Shown in pieces: positions 31,258 through 31,265 of a DNA stretch of 31,265 nucleotides. The stretch is taken from NCBI GenBank assembly GCA_900538885.1, contig UQAI01000014.1, forward strand, positions 1-31,265, given 5' to 3'. The stretch's first letter is position 1; every line of letters starts with the position of its first letter. A program made the position numbers and the translations under genes. This stretch comes from an uncultured Mollicutes bacterium (lineage in GTDB: Bacteria; Bacillota_I; Bacilli_A; ML615J-28; CAG-313). The notes beneath the pieces were generated by a model that saw nothing but the letters and a program-made list of their open reading frames with translations, did not search any database and had not been told where the DNA came from.

Positions 31258-31265
31258 TTACAAAC

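Noticed and set aside
1..31265. Mycoplasma-type genetic code (TGA as Trp)
   Set aside because: TGA serves as the stop of the LytTR and nrdG genes, and tryptophans are encoded by TGG.

Overview
The window is AT-rich (roughly one third G+C by eye) and densely coded. It uses TGA as a stop (for example at the ends of the LytTR gene and nrdG), so the Mycoplasma/Spiroplasma code is excluded. Purine-rich ribosome binding sites, promoters with extended -10 elements (TGnTATAAT), SepF and YlmH instead of proteobacterial division genes, two lipobox lipoproteins, and an oxygen-sensitive class III ribonucleotide reductase point to an anaerobic low-GC Bacillota. My best guess is a host-associated lineage near Erysipelotrichia, RF39 or other standard-code relatives of the Mollicutes. 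The lineage is inference; the gene calls are not.

Layout. Positions 1-9553 are minus-strand. A promoter at 9525-9553 drives yggS, sepF, ylmH, ileS, an unknown gene, deoC and deoD to a terminator at 2671-2699. This is the Firmicute division/translation cluster without ylmG or divIVA, extended by nucleoside salvage genes. ylmH is broken into two frames. Two overlapping M16 peptidase-family genes follow (ymfF/ymfH type). Positions 9662-13079 are plus-strand: tRNA-Arg(CCG), a LytTR regulator with a DUF3021-type membrane partner, an AAA ATPase with a DUF4143-type C-terminus preceded by a tandem repeat, and a DUF308 membrane protein. argS then faces them on the minus strand.

Positions 14839-20526 hold the least familiar unit: a membrane-anchored XRE-type regulator, a medium lipoprotein, and a 1204-residue lipoprotein built from internal repeats, in one tightly coupled operon. 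Positions 20538-24696 hold rluA, metK, a GH4 glycosidase and a BadF-type sugar kinase, also as one operon. Positions 24791-27187 are plus-strand: a short protein resembling the DNA-binding half of a transposase, then ispG and nrdG. On the minus strand, nrdD (with a fused glutaredoxin-like domain) and trxB form a reductant-to-nucleotide module that converges on nrdG with overlapping stop codons. At the right edge is a zinc-ribbon membrane protein with a consensus promoter but apparently an ATT start codon.

How the genes work together: TrxB, the redoxin domain and NrdD can form one electron path to dNTP synthesis, with NrdG as the activase. DeoC and DeoD salvage deoxynucleosides. ArgS sits near a tRNA-Arg gene. 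The best candidates for undescribed biology are the XRE/lipoprotein operon, the stand-alone transposase-like DNA-binding protein, the LytTR cassette with its 21-bp-spaced repeats, and the ATT-initiated gene.
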